Shown here piece by piece: positions 39,187 to 47,610 of a DNA stretch of 64,000 nt. How positions within the stretch are numbered: the first letter of the stretch is position 1; each line of letters begins with the position of its first letter. Below the pieces are notes generated by a model. It was given only the letters and a program-made list of their open reading frames with translations, was not told the DNA's origin and ran no database searches. The position numbers and the translations under genes were made by a program. Source of the DNA: Pantoea vagans (lineage in GTDB: Bacteria; Pseudomonadota; Gammaproteobacteria; Enterobacterales; Enterobacteriaceae); NCBI RefSeq assembly GCF_004792415.1, contig NZ_CP038853.1, forward strand, positions 372,001-436,000, in the 5' to 3' direction.

Positions 39187-39750
39187 ATGAAAATTCCAAA
39201 AAAACCCGACATCCTCAATATCACCGCCGTGGCACGTTCACGGTTATTCACTATTGAGTCGGTCGATCTGGCTTTCAGCAATGGGGCGCATCGCGTTTAT
39301 GAGCGGATGAAGCCCTCCGAGCGTGAAGCGGTGATGATTGTGCCGATTATTGATGACCATCTGATCCTGATTCAGGAATACGCCGTCGGACTGGAAACCT
39401 ACGAGCTGGGTTTTCCGAAAGGGCTGATTGATGCAGGTGAAACCGTCAATGAAGCGGCGGTGCGCGAACTGAAAGAAGAGGTAGGTTTTGGTGCCGAACA
39501 GCTGACCACGCTGGGCAAGCTCACCATGGCCCCCTCCTACTTTTCCAGCAAGATGAATATTGTGATAGCGGAAGGTCTCTACGCCGAAAAGCTGGAAGGC
39601 GATGAGCCGGAGCCGCTGATTATCCACCGCTGGCCGCTGAGCGATATGCTGTCGCTGCTGGACGAACCTGACTTCCGCGAAGCACGTAATGTCAGTGCGC
39701 TGTTTATGGCGCGCGAATGGCTGGTGAAACAGGGGCGGCTGAATTACTGA
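39187..39750 (+). CDS. nudE: ADP compounds hydrolase NudE
   Basis: NudE is a Nudix hydrolase that acts on ADP-ribose, NADH, Ap3A and related compounds. The 187-aa protein (E. coli 186) has the Nudix box GLIDAGETVNEAAVRELKEE, with the metal-binding glutamates, near residues 79-98, and the family C-terminus EARNVSALFMAREWL. It is followed by a strong terminator. Confidence 0.95.
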   Translation: MKIPKKPDILNITAVARSRLFTIESVDLAFSNGAHRVYERMKPSEREAVMIVPIIDDHLILIQEYAVGLETYELGFPKGLIDAGETVNEAAVRELKEEVGFGAEQLTTLGKLTMAPSYFSSKMNIVIAEGLYAEKLEGDEPEPLIIHRWPLSDMLSLLDEPDFREARNVSALFMAREWLVKQGRLNY

Positions 39751-39770
39751 AGCCTGACGGCTGAGAAAAG

Positions 39771-39797
39771 AAACGCGCCTGCCACAGGCGCGTTTTT
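39771..39797. terminator. Bidirectional terminator, nudE and NCS1 permease
   Basis: A perfect 11-bp stem (AAACGCGCCTG, loop CCA, CAGGCGCGTTT) with T runs on both sides lies between the convergent genes. Confidence 0.92.
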
Positions 39798-39800
39798 GCT

Positions 39801-41099
39801 TTATTCAGCAGTAACCTTTTCCTGTAAGGACGATGATCGCTTTAAGAGTGGCGCGGTCATCAGGTAAATAACGCACGCGACAAGCATTGAATTAAGCACC
39901 GGTACGCCGCGCTCAACCAGCAGACCCGTGGCCGCACCTGCGACGCTGGCGATCAGCGCGGGCCAGCCAATAAGCTGGGATGTTGCCGGTAAGGCATCGC
40001 TGGTACGACTGAGCGCCAGCGTCTGTCGGTCAGTTTTCAGTACATAGTAGTCAACGATCATTACGCCCAGTATCGGCGGGAAGATGACGCCCAGCAGTTC
40101 CAGAAAATCGACAAAACGATCAAGAATCCCGAACACTGAACAGAGTGTGCCGAGCAGCCCCAGCAGCAGCGTAATCACCTGATAACGCGGTTTATAGCCG
40201 GTCACGCCTTCAATCGCGTTAGCGATGCCCAGCGTGGATGAATAGAGATTCAGGTCATTGATGCGCAGGGTAGAAAAAACGACAGCCAGCAAACCCAGTG
40301 AACTGGTGGTTTGCGTAATAATCGCGATGATATCTGAGGTCTGCAATTCTCTGGCGATAAGAATCGCTACGCCATTGACCCCATATTCGCCCGCCAGAAT
40401 GGTCAGTAGCGTAATGGCAAACACATCTTTGCCGTCACGTGAAAAACGCGTCAGGTCAGGCGTCATCAGGCTGGCAAGAATTGCGCCGCCAATCACCATG
40501 GTCATCGCGGCGCTTATGGTAATGGCCTGGCTGGCGATAACCGGCGGTATATTCTGGCCAGACTGGCCGTGAAATGCGTGCCAGAAAATCCAGCCGACCA
40601 GCGCGATGAAAAGCGGAACCGCAATGCGTGCGGTAAAGCGCAGCGCCTTAAAGCCAAAGGTAACCAGTAACGTCAACACGGTACCTGAAAGTGCTGCCGA
40701 CTCTGCAAAGCTGAGTTTGCCATTCAGGGCATAGCTCAGCGATCGGGCAAACACCGCGTTCTGAATGCCGAACCATCCCAGCAGGCTGACCGCGACCAGC
40801 AGGCCAATCAGCACAGAGCCGTGGCGACCAAAACCACACCAGCGCGCCAGCAAGCTCCCCGGCAGTCCCTCGCGCATTCCTGCATAGCCGAGCGCAAAGG
40901 TCAGCACGCCAAACAGCAGGCTGGCCAGCGTTATTGCGGTAAACGCCTCTGCCAGCGTCATGCTGTTGCCCAGAACCGCGCCGAGCATAAACTGATCCAG
41001 CGCAGTCAGCATACCCATATGCACAATAGCGACGCTCAGCAGTGAGAGCCGTTTGTTCTCAGGCACACGGCTTAAAGGATAATCATCAAATTTACTCAC
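39801..41099 (-). CDS. NCS1-family permease, CodB-like (cytosine or related nucleobase)
   Basis: This 432-aa membrane protein has about 12 predicted helices. The N-terminal half matches the nucleobase:cation symporter-1 pattern, with MGMLTALDQFMLGAVLGNSMT and the helix-3 segment GWFGIQNAVFA, as in E. coli CodB (GWFGV type). CodB imports cytosine, but other NCS1 members carry purines, hydantoins or thiamine, so the substrate is open. codA (cytosine deaminase) is present in the window but about 19 kb away. It is followed by a bidirectional terminator and preceded, 20 bp away, by the LuxR-type regulator on the same strand. Confidence 0.82.
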   Translation of the reverse strand: MSKFDDYPLSRVPENKRLSLLSVAIVHMGMLTALDQFMLGAVLGNSMTLAEAFTAITLASLLFGVLTFALGYAGMREGLPGSLLARWCGFGRHGSVLIGLLVAVSLLGWFGIQNAVFARSLSYALNGKLSFAESAALSGTVLTLLVTFGFKALRFTARIAVPLFIALVGWIFWHAFHGQSGQNIPPVIASQAITISAAMTMVIGGAILASLMTPDLTRFSRDGKDVFAITLLTILAGEYGVNGVAILIARELQTSDIIAIITQTTSSLGLLAVVFSTLRINDLNLYSSTLGIANAIEGVTGYKPRYQVITLLLGLLGTLCSVFGILDRFVDFLELLGVIFPPILGVMIVDYYVLKTDRQTLALSRTSDALPATSQLIGWPALIASVAGAATGLLVERGVPVLNSMLVACVIYLMTAPLLKRSSSLQEKVTAE

Positions 41100-41119
41100 A
41101 ATGTGGTGTCCTTACCGAT

Positions 41120-41809
41120 TTATATATAAATAAGACCTGTGCTGAGAAACCGCTCTGGCAGATAATTCTCCAGTGCCTCCGCACGGCAATAGCTTTCGAA
41201 TTGTTGTAGCGAATGCACCTCCGCTTTTTGATAAAGCGTAGTGATACGATTACTGACAGTTTTTACGCTGAGGTTATAGATGCGGGCGATCTCTTTTGCG
41301 CTGAAGCGCCGTAGCAGCAGAAAAATGACATCCAGCTCGGCGGGGGTGAACAGGGCATGTTCCAGACGCGTCGTCAGTACAGAGGATTTTCTGGGGTCGA
41401 TAAAGCTCATTGCCGTAAGGTTATCAACCGGACGAGCATTCCAGATGCAGCCCAGCCACTGATTTCGATTGTCGAAAACAGGGTATTTTTCACTGATAAA
41501 CGGGGTGAGATAATTGTTGCCATACCAGTAATGGGTTTCAATCACGGCTACGCAACGGTTATTCAATTTTACCTGTTGATCGTGATCGCAGAATTCATCG
41601 GCGCAATCACTCCAGCGCGTGGGAAACTCACAGTCTCTTTTTCCCTCTAATAAATAACTTTTAGGCGTAGCAGTATACAATTTTGCAGCTTCATTCATAT
41701 AAAGATGCTGCGATGCAGCATTCTTAAAACCCCAGGGTGTTGGTAATAAATCCATGATGGTGGCGAATGCAGAAATGAATTCATCGATACTACGGTATGG
41801 GCTGTCCAT
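41120..41809 (-). CDS. LuxR-type helix-turn-helix regulator with PAS-like N-terminus
   Basis: This 229-aa protein has a C-terminal LuxR-type DNA-binding domain (about residues 152-210; LFTPAELDVIFLLLRRFSAKEIARI... with VKTVSNRI in the recognition helix). The N-terminal part resembles a PAS sensory domain (TPWGFKNAASQHLYMNEAAKLY). I do not recognise a named gene. It sits 20 bp upstream of the permease gene on the same strand and probably controls it, perhaps in response to a metabolite; that is inference. Base composition is lower in GC than the flanking genes, suggesting later acquisition. Confidence 0.75.
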   Translation of the reverse strand: MDSPYRSIDEFISAFATIMDLLPTPWGFKNAASQHLYMNEAAKLYTATPKSYLLEGKRDCEFPTRWSDCADEFCDHDQQVKLNNRCVAVIETHYWYGNNYLTPFISEKYPVFDNRNQWLGCIWNARPVDNLTAMSFIDPRKSSVLTTRLEHALFTPAELDVIFLLLRRFSAKEIARIYNLSVKTVSNRITTLYQKAEVHSLQQFESYCRAEALENYLPERFLSTGLIYI

Positions 41810-41833
41810 GGCGCCTCGCTGAAAGCGTTCAGA

Positions 41834-42244
41834 TTATAATCTTTTTGCCAGATAATAACGTGCGTAGCGCTGCGCATAGCCATCCTGTTCGCCATAAACG
41901 CGATAACCCAGCTTTTCGTAAAAACCACGCGCCTGAAAACTTAGCGTATCAACGACGGACATATGGCAGCCTCGATTACGCGCTTCCTCTTCTGCAGCCT
42001 GCATCAATTGGCGACCTGTGCCAAGCAACCGCCAGGCATCATCTATCCAGAGGTAGTGAATATCCAATGTGCCGCACCAGGTATGGGCTAACAGGCCACC
42101 CTGGATATTTTGCTGATCGTCATACAGGATAACATTCAGCGTTTTCATGTTGATCTCGGCAAAGCGTTCATTATGCTGCCAGAGTCGCTGAATAATATAT
42201 TCTTCGGTTTTGGGGTCTTGCGTATGGCCCACTGTAATTTCCAT
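41834..42244 (-). CDS. GNAT-family N-acetyltransferase
   Basis: This 136-aa protein has the GNAT fold: acetyl-CoA-binding segment LLGTGRQLMQAAEEEARNRGC around residues 75-95, and the C-terminal ARGFYEKLGYRVYG signature. The acceptor is unknown. An ATG at 42244 is used here; a TTG two codons upstream (42250) is closer to the AAGGA sequence and could be the real start. It lies 24 bp upstream of the LuxR-type gene on the same strand. Confidence 0.75.
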   Translation of the reverse strand: MEITVGHTQDPKTEEYIIQRLWQHNERFAEINMKTLNVILYDDQQNIQGGLLAHTWCGTLDIHYLWIDDAWRLLGTGRQLMQAAEEEARNRGCHMSVVDTLSFQARGFYEKLGYRVYGEQDGYAQRYARYYLAKRL

Positions 42245-42301
42245 ATACAAAAATATCCTTAGGTGATTAAATCAAATTAGAGGTTTTTTGAGCTTTCTAT
42301 T

Positions 42302-42318
42302 CTTATCATGATGATAAG
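42302..42318. promoter_or_regulatory. Perfect palindrome upstream of the GNAT gene
   Basis: CTTATCAT, one central base, ATGATAAG: a perfect 8-bp-arm palindrome, 58 bases upstream of the GNAT start. Its form suggests a dimeric-repressor operator. It resembles but does not match the Fur box (TGATAAT...). The cognate factor is unknown. Confidence 0.5.
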
Positions 42319-42446
42319 CGATGCGCAAGAGTTACTATCCCTCCTGTTATTGATCGTAATTAACAGTACGCTGGTAACCGTTGTTTATTTGATATGCCAA
42401 TAATTATATTTGCTGGCACCAGGGAAGACTACGCTAATCATAGCGA

Positions 42447-42556
42447 TATAATAACTCTATTATTTTTTTCGGTTCACTTACTGAATCGCTTAATACACAT
42501 TGCTTTATATTGTCAGACTCAATTAATGCCGATCGCTCAGAGTGATCGGCATTTTT
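42447..42556 (+). ncRNA. Candidate small RNA with its own promoter and terminator
   Basis: A consensus -10 hexamer TATAAT lies at 42447-42452, and an intrinsic terminator (below) ends at 42556. A transcript starting near 42459 would be about 98 nt, with an AU-rich body and a 3' hairpin plus T tract, the usual layout of an Hfq-bound small RNA. The -35 is poor. No protein frame is evident. This is inference from sequence layout only. Confidence 0.3.
42525..42556 (+). terminator. Orphan intrinsic terminator on the plus strand
   Basis: A 10-bp stem (AATGCCGATC, loop 9 bases, GATCGGCATT) followed by TTTC. Directional on the plus strand: the minus-strand flank is ATTAATT without a T run. The nearest upstream plus-strand gene, nudE, is 2.8 kb away and already has a terminator. 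Confidence 0.8.
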
Positions 42557-42670
42557 CTCAGCAACAGATGATGCTCTTTTCGGTTTTTACCTTTCTTTTT
42601 TTCCCGCCCGACTGACTGAGCCGCCCAGGTACGAAAAGCATCACCTGTTTCGTCAGGATAAACGGACCGA

Positions 42671-42704
42671 TAAAAAAGGCTGGTCACCTTACAGTGACCA
42701 GCCT
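42671..42704 (-). terminator. Intrinsic terminator of mrcA
   Basis: Read on the minus strand: an 11-bp stem (AGGCTGGTCAC with GTGACCAGCCT, 6-base loop) followed by a run of six T, 28 bases after the mrcA stop. Confidence 0.92.
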
Positions 42705-42731
42705 CAGACATTTCAATTGATGGATATCACA

Positions 42732-45281
42732 TCAGAACAGCTCGTGACTCTCGCCGTTATCCATAATCGTCGTACCCACATCATGCACCGAATATTCGGT
42801 TGGCTGGGTGCCATTGATGAAGTACTCCTGACGGGTGTTGCCTCCGCCATTGGCCAGCTTGCCAGTGCTGCGGTCGATAGTCACTGTGACCACGCCATCC
42901 GGCGGGGTTAACGGCTGTACCGGCACACCCTCCAGCGCGCTCTTCATGTACTCATCCCATGCCGGTTGTGCACTCTTCGCACCACCTTCATAGCCCGAAA
43001 TCTGATCGGGAATCGCACCGGAGAGCGTGCTGCGGCCCAGATTGCGGCGCGCATCATCAAAACCGATCCAGACTGACGTCACCACGCCAGGGCCGTAACC
43101 CGAGAACCAGGCGTCTTTCGAGCTGTTGGTGGTACCGGTTTTGCCGCCGATATCATTACGCTTGAGGTCACGCCCGGCACGCCAGCCGGTTCCCATCCAG
43201 CCCGGTTCGCCAAAGATATTACTGTTCAGCGCGCTCTTAATCAGGAAGGTGAGTGGGGTATTGATCACGTGCGGCGCATATTGCTGCTCACCCTGCTGTG
43301 CCTGCGCAGGAACCTGCTCCAGTTCAGGCTGAGGAACCGCCTGATTCTGGTTGTTATTTGAAGCGGCGACGTTCTCGACGCTCTCTTCATTCAACGCCAG
43401 CGCTTTTTTGGTCTCACCGTAGATGACCGGCAGATTACACTGTGGACAGGCGATCTTCGGTTTCTCTTCAAATACGGTGCCGCCCTGTTCATTCTCAATT
43501 TTGGTAATGAAGTAAGGATCGACCAGGAAGCCGCCATTCGCCATCACGGAGTAGCCACGTACCACCTGTAACGGTGTGAATGAGGCCGCACCCAATGCCA
43601 GCGACTCGGTGTGCACAATGTTCTGAGCCGGGAAACCAAAGCGCTGCAGATACTCTGCGGCGTAGTCTACGCCCATCGCACGCATCGCACGTACCATGAC
43701 GACGTTTTTCGACTGGCCGAGTCCCTGACGCAGACGAATCGGACCATCATACGTTGGCGGTGAGTTCTTCGGACGCCAGTCTGCACCGGCACCCGCATCC
43801 CAGCGGGAAATCGGCACATCGTTCAGGATGGAGGCGAGCGTCAGCCCGCGATCCATGGCGGCGGTATAGAGGAAAGGCTTGATGTTAGAACCGACCTGGC
43901 GCAGCGCCTGGGTCGCACGGTTAAACATGCTCTGGTTAAAGGCGAAACCGCCCACCAGCGCGCGCACCGCACCATCATTGGGATCCAGCGAGACCAGCGC
44001 CGAGTTCACATCCGGCACCTGGCCCAGCCACCAGTCGTCACCCACTTTACGCACCCAGATCTGCTGGCCAGCCTGCAGGACCTGCGTCACGCTTTTCGGC
44101 GTCGGGCCCTGCACGGTGTCAGATTTATAAGGACGCGCCCAGCGCACACCCGCCAGTGCCAGCGACACATTGCTGCCATCTTTCAGCATCACGGTCGCTT
44201 CATCGCTGCGTGCTTCTGTGACCACGGCCGGATGCAACGGTCCATAGACCGGCAGCGGCTTCAGCGCCTTCTCAATCTTCGTCTGATCCCAGGCGGGTTC
44301 ACCCACTTTCCACAGCACGCTGGTCGGGCCGCGATAGCCATGACGCATATCGTAAGCCATGACGTTATTGCGCACTGAGGTCTGAGCGGCTTCCTGCAGG
44401 CGGCGGGTGACAGTGGTGTAAACCTTGTAGCCGTCGGTATAGGCATTGTCGCCGTAGCGTTTCACCATCTCCTGACGCACCATCTCGCTGAGATAGGGGG
44501 CAGAGAAGGCGATTTCCGGACCGTGATACTTCGCCACCAGCGGCGTATTACGTGCCTCGTCATACTGCTGCTGCGTGATGTAATGCTGATCCAGCATACG
44601 CGCCAGTACCACGTTGCGGCGCGACAGGGCGCGGCTCGGTGAATAAAGCGGGTTAAAGGTGGACGGCGCTTTTGGCAGACCGGCAATCATCGCCATCTCA
44701 CTCAGCGACAGCTGGTCAACCGGCTTACCAAAATAGACCTGCGAAGCTGCACCGACGCCATAAGCACGGTAGCCGAGGTAGATCTTATTCAGATAGAGCT
44801 CAAGAATTTCATCTTTGTTGAGCAACTGCTCAATGCGGATCGCCAGGAACGCTTCCTTTATTTTACGCATCAGGGTGCGTTCCGGACTCAGGAAGAAGTT
44901 ACGCGCCAGCTGCTGAGTGATGGTACTAGCACCCTGCGAAGCATGACCGGAAACCAGCGCAATGCTGGCCGCACGGAAAATACCCACCGGGTCAACACCA
45001 TGGTGCTCATAGAAACGGCTGTCTTCGGTCGCAATAAACGCTTTCACCATCACAGGTGGCACTTGCTGCAGAGTCAAAGGGATACGGCGCATTTCGCCAT
45101 ACTGGGCGATTAAATCGCCATCGGCGCTGTAAACCTGCATCGGGGTTTGCAGACGCACATCTTTCAGCGTGTTTACGTCGGGCAGCTGTGGCTCTATGTA
45201 TTTGTATAAACCATAAATCGAGCCAGCTCCCAACAGGATGCAACACACTGCAAGGATCAATAAATACTTTACGAACTTCAC
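42732..45281 (-). CDS. mrcA: Penicillin-binding protein 1A
   Basis: PBP1A is a bifunctional peptidoglycan glycosyltransferase/transpeptidase anchored in the inner membrane. The 849-aa product (E. coli 850) has an N-terminal membrane helix (about residues 5-27), the GT51 domain with the catalytic glutamate in ATEDSRFYEHHGVDP, an OB-like insert, and the transpeptidase domain with SNIKPF (SxxK serine) and GGKTGTTNSSKDAW. Like other enterobacterial PBP1A it needs the outer-membrane lipoprotein LpoA, encoded elsewhere. It is divergent from hofM. Confidence 0.97.
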   Translation of the reverse strand: MKFVKYLLILAVCCILLGAGSIYGLYKYIEPQLPDVNTLKDVRLQTPMQVYSADGDLIAQYGEMRRIPLTLQQVPPVMVKAFIATEDSRFYEHHGVDPVGIFRAASIALVSGHASQGASTITQQLARNFFLSPERTLMRKIKEAFLAIRIEQLLNKDEILELYLNKIYLGYRAYGVGAASQVYFGKPVDQLSLSEMAMIAGLPKAPSTFNPLYSPSRALSRRNVVLARMLDQHYITQQQYDEARNTPLVAKYHGPEIAFSAPYLSEMVRQEMVKRYGDNAYTDGYKVYTTVTRRLQEAAQTSVRNNVMAYDMRHGYRGPTSVLWKVGEPAWDQTKIEKALKPLPVYGPLHPAVVTEARSDEATVMLKDGSNVSLALAGVRWARPYKSDTVQGPTPKSVTQVLQAGQQIWVRKVGDDWWLGQVPDVNSALVSLDPNDGAVRALVGGFAFNQSMFNRATQALRQVGSNIKPFLYTAAMDRGLTLASILNDVPISRWDAGAGADWRPKNSPPTYDGPIRLRQGLGQSKNVVMVRAMRAMGVDYAAEYLQRFGFPAQNIVHTESLALGAASFTPLQVVRGYSVMANGGFLVDPYFITKIENEQGGTVFEEKPKIACPQCNLPVIYGETKKALALNEESVENVAASNNNQNQAVPQPELEQVPAQAQQGEQQYAPHVINTPLTFLIKSALNSNIFGEPGWMGTGWRAGRDLKRNDIGGKTGTTNSSKDAWFSGYGPGVVTSVWIGFDDARRNLGRSTLSGAIPDQISGYEGGAKSAQPAWDEYMKSALEGVPVQPLTPPDGVVTVTIDRSTGKLANGGGNTRQEYFINGTQPTEYSVHDVGTTIMDNGESHELF

Positions 45282-45398
45282 CTGGAATTTCCCATCTCTT
45301 GTCGTTTGAGCAGTTTATAAACAACCGCGCGGTAGTATAAAGGCAAGCCAGACGCTTTGATATGTCCATCTTTCCCGGACGATAAGGAGATCGCGCGC

Positions 45399-46205
45399 AT
45401 GGCTTTTCATACCTGGCAAATTGGGCTGGATATTCAGAATAGGCAGATTTGTGCCCTGGCCCTCCAGCCTCGTCGTGATGGCTGGCAGCTACGCCACTGG
45501 TGGCAGCAGCGGCTGCCGCAAGATACGTTAAGAAACGGCGTGCTGCAATCTTCGCCTGAATTACTGGCAGCCTTGACGGCCTGGCGTCAGCGGTTGCCGC
45601 GTCGTTACTCGCTGCGTGTCGCGCTGCCCGCCCGGCTGGTACTGCAGCGCCAGCTCCCGCTGCCTGCACAGTCGCTCAATGAGCCTGCGCTGGGGCACTA
45701 CGTGCAGGCGGCCGCGCGCCGTCTCTTTCCGCTGGAGCCTGCTGCGCTGGCACTGGATTACCGGGCCGACACACAGAGCGGCCAGCTCTGCGTCACGGCG
45801 GCCCGGCTGGAGATTATAGACCAGTGGGCAGCGCCACTGCTGCAGGCGGGATTAAAGCCGCAGGTGTTTGAACTGACTACCGAAGCGCTCAGGCGGCTGG
45901 CCCGACAGGCCGCGCTGCAGGAGGGTGCGGTACTGGTGCTGCAGCAGGATAACCGCTGGCTCTGGAGCGATGTGCATACCGCGGCTGACAACGGCGAAGC
46001 TACCACGCTTGCGGCACTGCAGCAGCAGGCCTTCCCCGACGCTCGTTCTGTCACCTGGTGCTCAGCCGATAATTCTGCGCTGCCCGCTGACGCCCGCGCG
46101 TTTTCCCCTTTTGATCTGTTCCATTATAAACAGCCGCCGTTTCCGGAAAATCCAGGTGCCTTTGCGCTGGCGGCCGGGCTGGCGCTGCGCGACGGAGATC
46201 AATGA
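45399..46205 (+). CDS. hofM: PilM-like protein HofM
   Basis: HofM is the counterpart of the type IV pilus and competence assembly ATPase-fold protein PilM. The 268-aa product begins MAFHTWQIGLDIQ, with AAGGAGA upstream of the ATG at 45399. In E. coli hofMNOPQ allow use of DNA as a carbon source. Start of a compact operon: the next gene overlaps by 4 bases. Confidence 0.9.
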   Translation: MAFHTWQIGLDIQNRQICALALQPRRDGWQLRHWWQQRLPQDTLRNGVLQSSPELLAALTAWRQRLPRRYSLRVALPARLVLQRQLPLPAQSLNEPALGHYVQAAARRLFPLEPAALALDYRADTQSGQLCVTAARLEIIDQWAAPLLQAGLKPQVFELTTEALRRLARQAALQEGAVLVLQQDNRWLWSDVHTAADNGEATTLAALQQQAFPDARSVTWCSADNSALPADARAFSPFDLFHYKQPPFPENPGAFALAAGLALRDGDQ

Positions 46206-46747
46206 TGGTCGCAGTGAATCTGCTGCCGTGGCGACAGCGTCGTCAGCAACAGCAGCGGCGACAGAGCCTTGTCGTGCTGTCACTGATGCTGAGTGCTGTT
46301 CTGGTGGGAGTCATGCAGCAAAGCTGGCGCATCTTTCATGCTCGTGAGCAGGTGGCGCAGACGGTCAGGGAGCAGCAGCAGGCGCTGGAAAACCTGGACG
46401 CGCAGCTGGCGCAGCAAAAGACGTTACTGGCCCAGCTCACGGTAGTGCAAAAACAGCAGGCGAAGCAGCGCCAGCAGGCAGTGCAACTGACCGCATGGCA
46501 TCAGTTCTGGCTCGATTTACCCGCGTTACTGCCTGACACCGCCTGGCTGACCCGGCTGGAGAAGCGCGACAATCGTCTCACGCTGGAGGGGCTGGCGCAG
46601 GATATGGCGGCGGTCCGGCAGTTCCGTGAGCAGTTAACCACCGTCGCGCTGTTTGGTCAGGTGAGGCAGGGCAGCGTTAAGCGTCAGGCTGATAGTCATT
46701 ATCGCTTTTCACTGCGGGCAGAGGTGAAGGAGGTTGCTGATGAATGA
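46202..46747 (+). CDS. hofN: PilN-like protein HofN
   Basis: HofN resembles the inner-membrane assembly protein PilN. The 181-aa product has the PilN N-terminal motif NLLPWRQRRQQ, then one membrane helix (about residues 22-42), a coiled-coil stretch rich in Gln, and a C-terminal ferredoxin-like domain. It starts at the first of two adjacent ATGs, overlapping the hofM stop. Confidence 0.9.
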   Translation: MMVAVNLLPWRQRRQQQQRRQSLVVLSLMLSAVLVGVMQQSWRIFHAREQVAQTVREQQQALENLDAQLAQQKTLLAQLTVVQKQQAKQRQQAVQLTAWHQFWLDLPALLPDTAWLTRLEKRDNRLTLEGLAQDMAAVRQFREQLTTVALFGQVRQGSVKRQADSHYRFSLRAEVKEVADE

Positions 46748-47237
46748 GTGGTGGGATCGCTGGTGGCAGATGGCTGCACTTCCGCGTTACGGCATGCTCG
46801 CCGCCCTCTCAGCTGGCCTGTTACTGATCTCATGGGTTTTCTGGTTGCGGCCACAGCAGCAGGCGCTGATCGCTGAACAGCAGGAGCTGCTCAGGCTGAG
46901 CCTAACCCTGGAACAGCGCCGGCAGCAGTGGGGTCAGAACCCGGATATAGCGCAGTTGCAGACGCAACTGCAGTCGATGCAGACCGCCAGACCTGCACCG
47001 GGCGCATCAGGCCGGGCAGTGGAAGCGATGCTGGCGGCACGGCGTCATCAACTGGAAGAGTGGCAGCCGGATTCTCCTTCACGCATGCTGACCCTGCATC
47101 TGCAGTGGCCGGCGTTTCAGTCACTTTTTGCCGAGCTTGCCGATGCTTCTCTGACGTTTCCGGTGCATTTCCAGCTGCTGGCGCAGCCGCAGTATCTGGT
47201 GGCTCAACTCTGGCTGGAGCCCGACGATGCGCAATAG
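46740..47237 (+). CDS. hofO: PilO-like protein HofO
   Basis: HofO is the probable PilO-type partner of HofN. The 165-aa product has a membrane helix (about residues 18-38) followed by a coiled coil. The ATG at 46740 follows GGAGG by 7 bases; the longer reading from a TTG at 46734 is less likely. Its start overlaps the hofN stop, and its end overlaps hofP. Confidence 0.87.
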   Translation: MNEWWDRWWQMAALPRYGMLAALSAGLLLISWVFWLRPQQQALIAEQQELLRLSLTLEQRRQQWGQNPDIAQLQTQLQSMQTARPAPGASGRAVEAMLAARRHQLEEWQPDSPSRMLTLHLQWPAFQSLFAELADASLTFPVHFQLLAQPQYLVAQLWLEPDDAQ

Positions 47238-47610
47238 CCTGCTGATTTTACTGCTGTGCTGTGGCGGTGTGCTGGCACGTGATCCGTTCCGGCCTGTTGC
47301 CGGTTCGATTTGTGAGGCGCTCGTGGAGCCGCTTACTGGCTGGCATCTGCAGGGGGTCATTGGCCGTGAGATGCATTTTCATGCCTGGCTGGTGAACCCG
47401 CAGGGTGAGAGCGTCGCAGTCCGCACAGGCAAGCCATTTCCCCTGTCGCCCTGGCAACTCGCTGATATGACCCGCCGCAGCCTCTCCTTAGCGGTACCGA
47501 ATAGCTGCACTGCACAACAGACTTCGTTTTACTTAAAAGGACGTTCGCATGAAAAGGATAGCTACTCTGCTGCTGCTCATAAGCTGCCTGCTGCCGGTTT
47601 ACGCCGCTGA
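47227..47610 (+). CDS. hofP: PilP-like protein HofP
   Basis: HofP is a short secreted protein, 127 aa, with a lipoprotein-like or Sec signal (LLILLLCCGGVLA), followed by a DPFRPV segment typical of PilP proteins. It overlaps hofO by 11 bases and runs 62 bases into hofQ in a different frame; the exact C-terminus after the hofQ start has low-complexity sequence. Confidence 0.82.
   Translation: MRNSLLILLLCCGGVLARDPFRPVAGSICEALVEPLTGWHLQGVIGREMHFHAWLVNPQGESVAVRTGKPFPLSPWQLADMTRRSLSLAVPNSCTAQQTSFYLKGRSHEKDSYSAAAHKLPAAGLRR

Larger units (their letters stand above)
42245..42731. other. Intergenic region before mrcA with palindrome, orphan terminator and mrcA terminator
   Basis: This AT-rich 487-bp region has no convincing protein gene. 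It holds three elements listed separately: a palindrome at 42302-42318, a plus-strand terminator at 42525 that no annotated gene uses, and the mrcA terminator at 42671. A small minus-strand frame (42523-42711) crosses both hairpins and looks spurious. Confidence 0.6.

Noticed and set aside
42523-42711. 62-codon minus-strand frame before mrcA
   Set aside because: It runs through two strong terminator hairpins and has no ribosome site.
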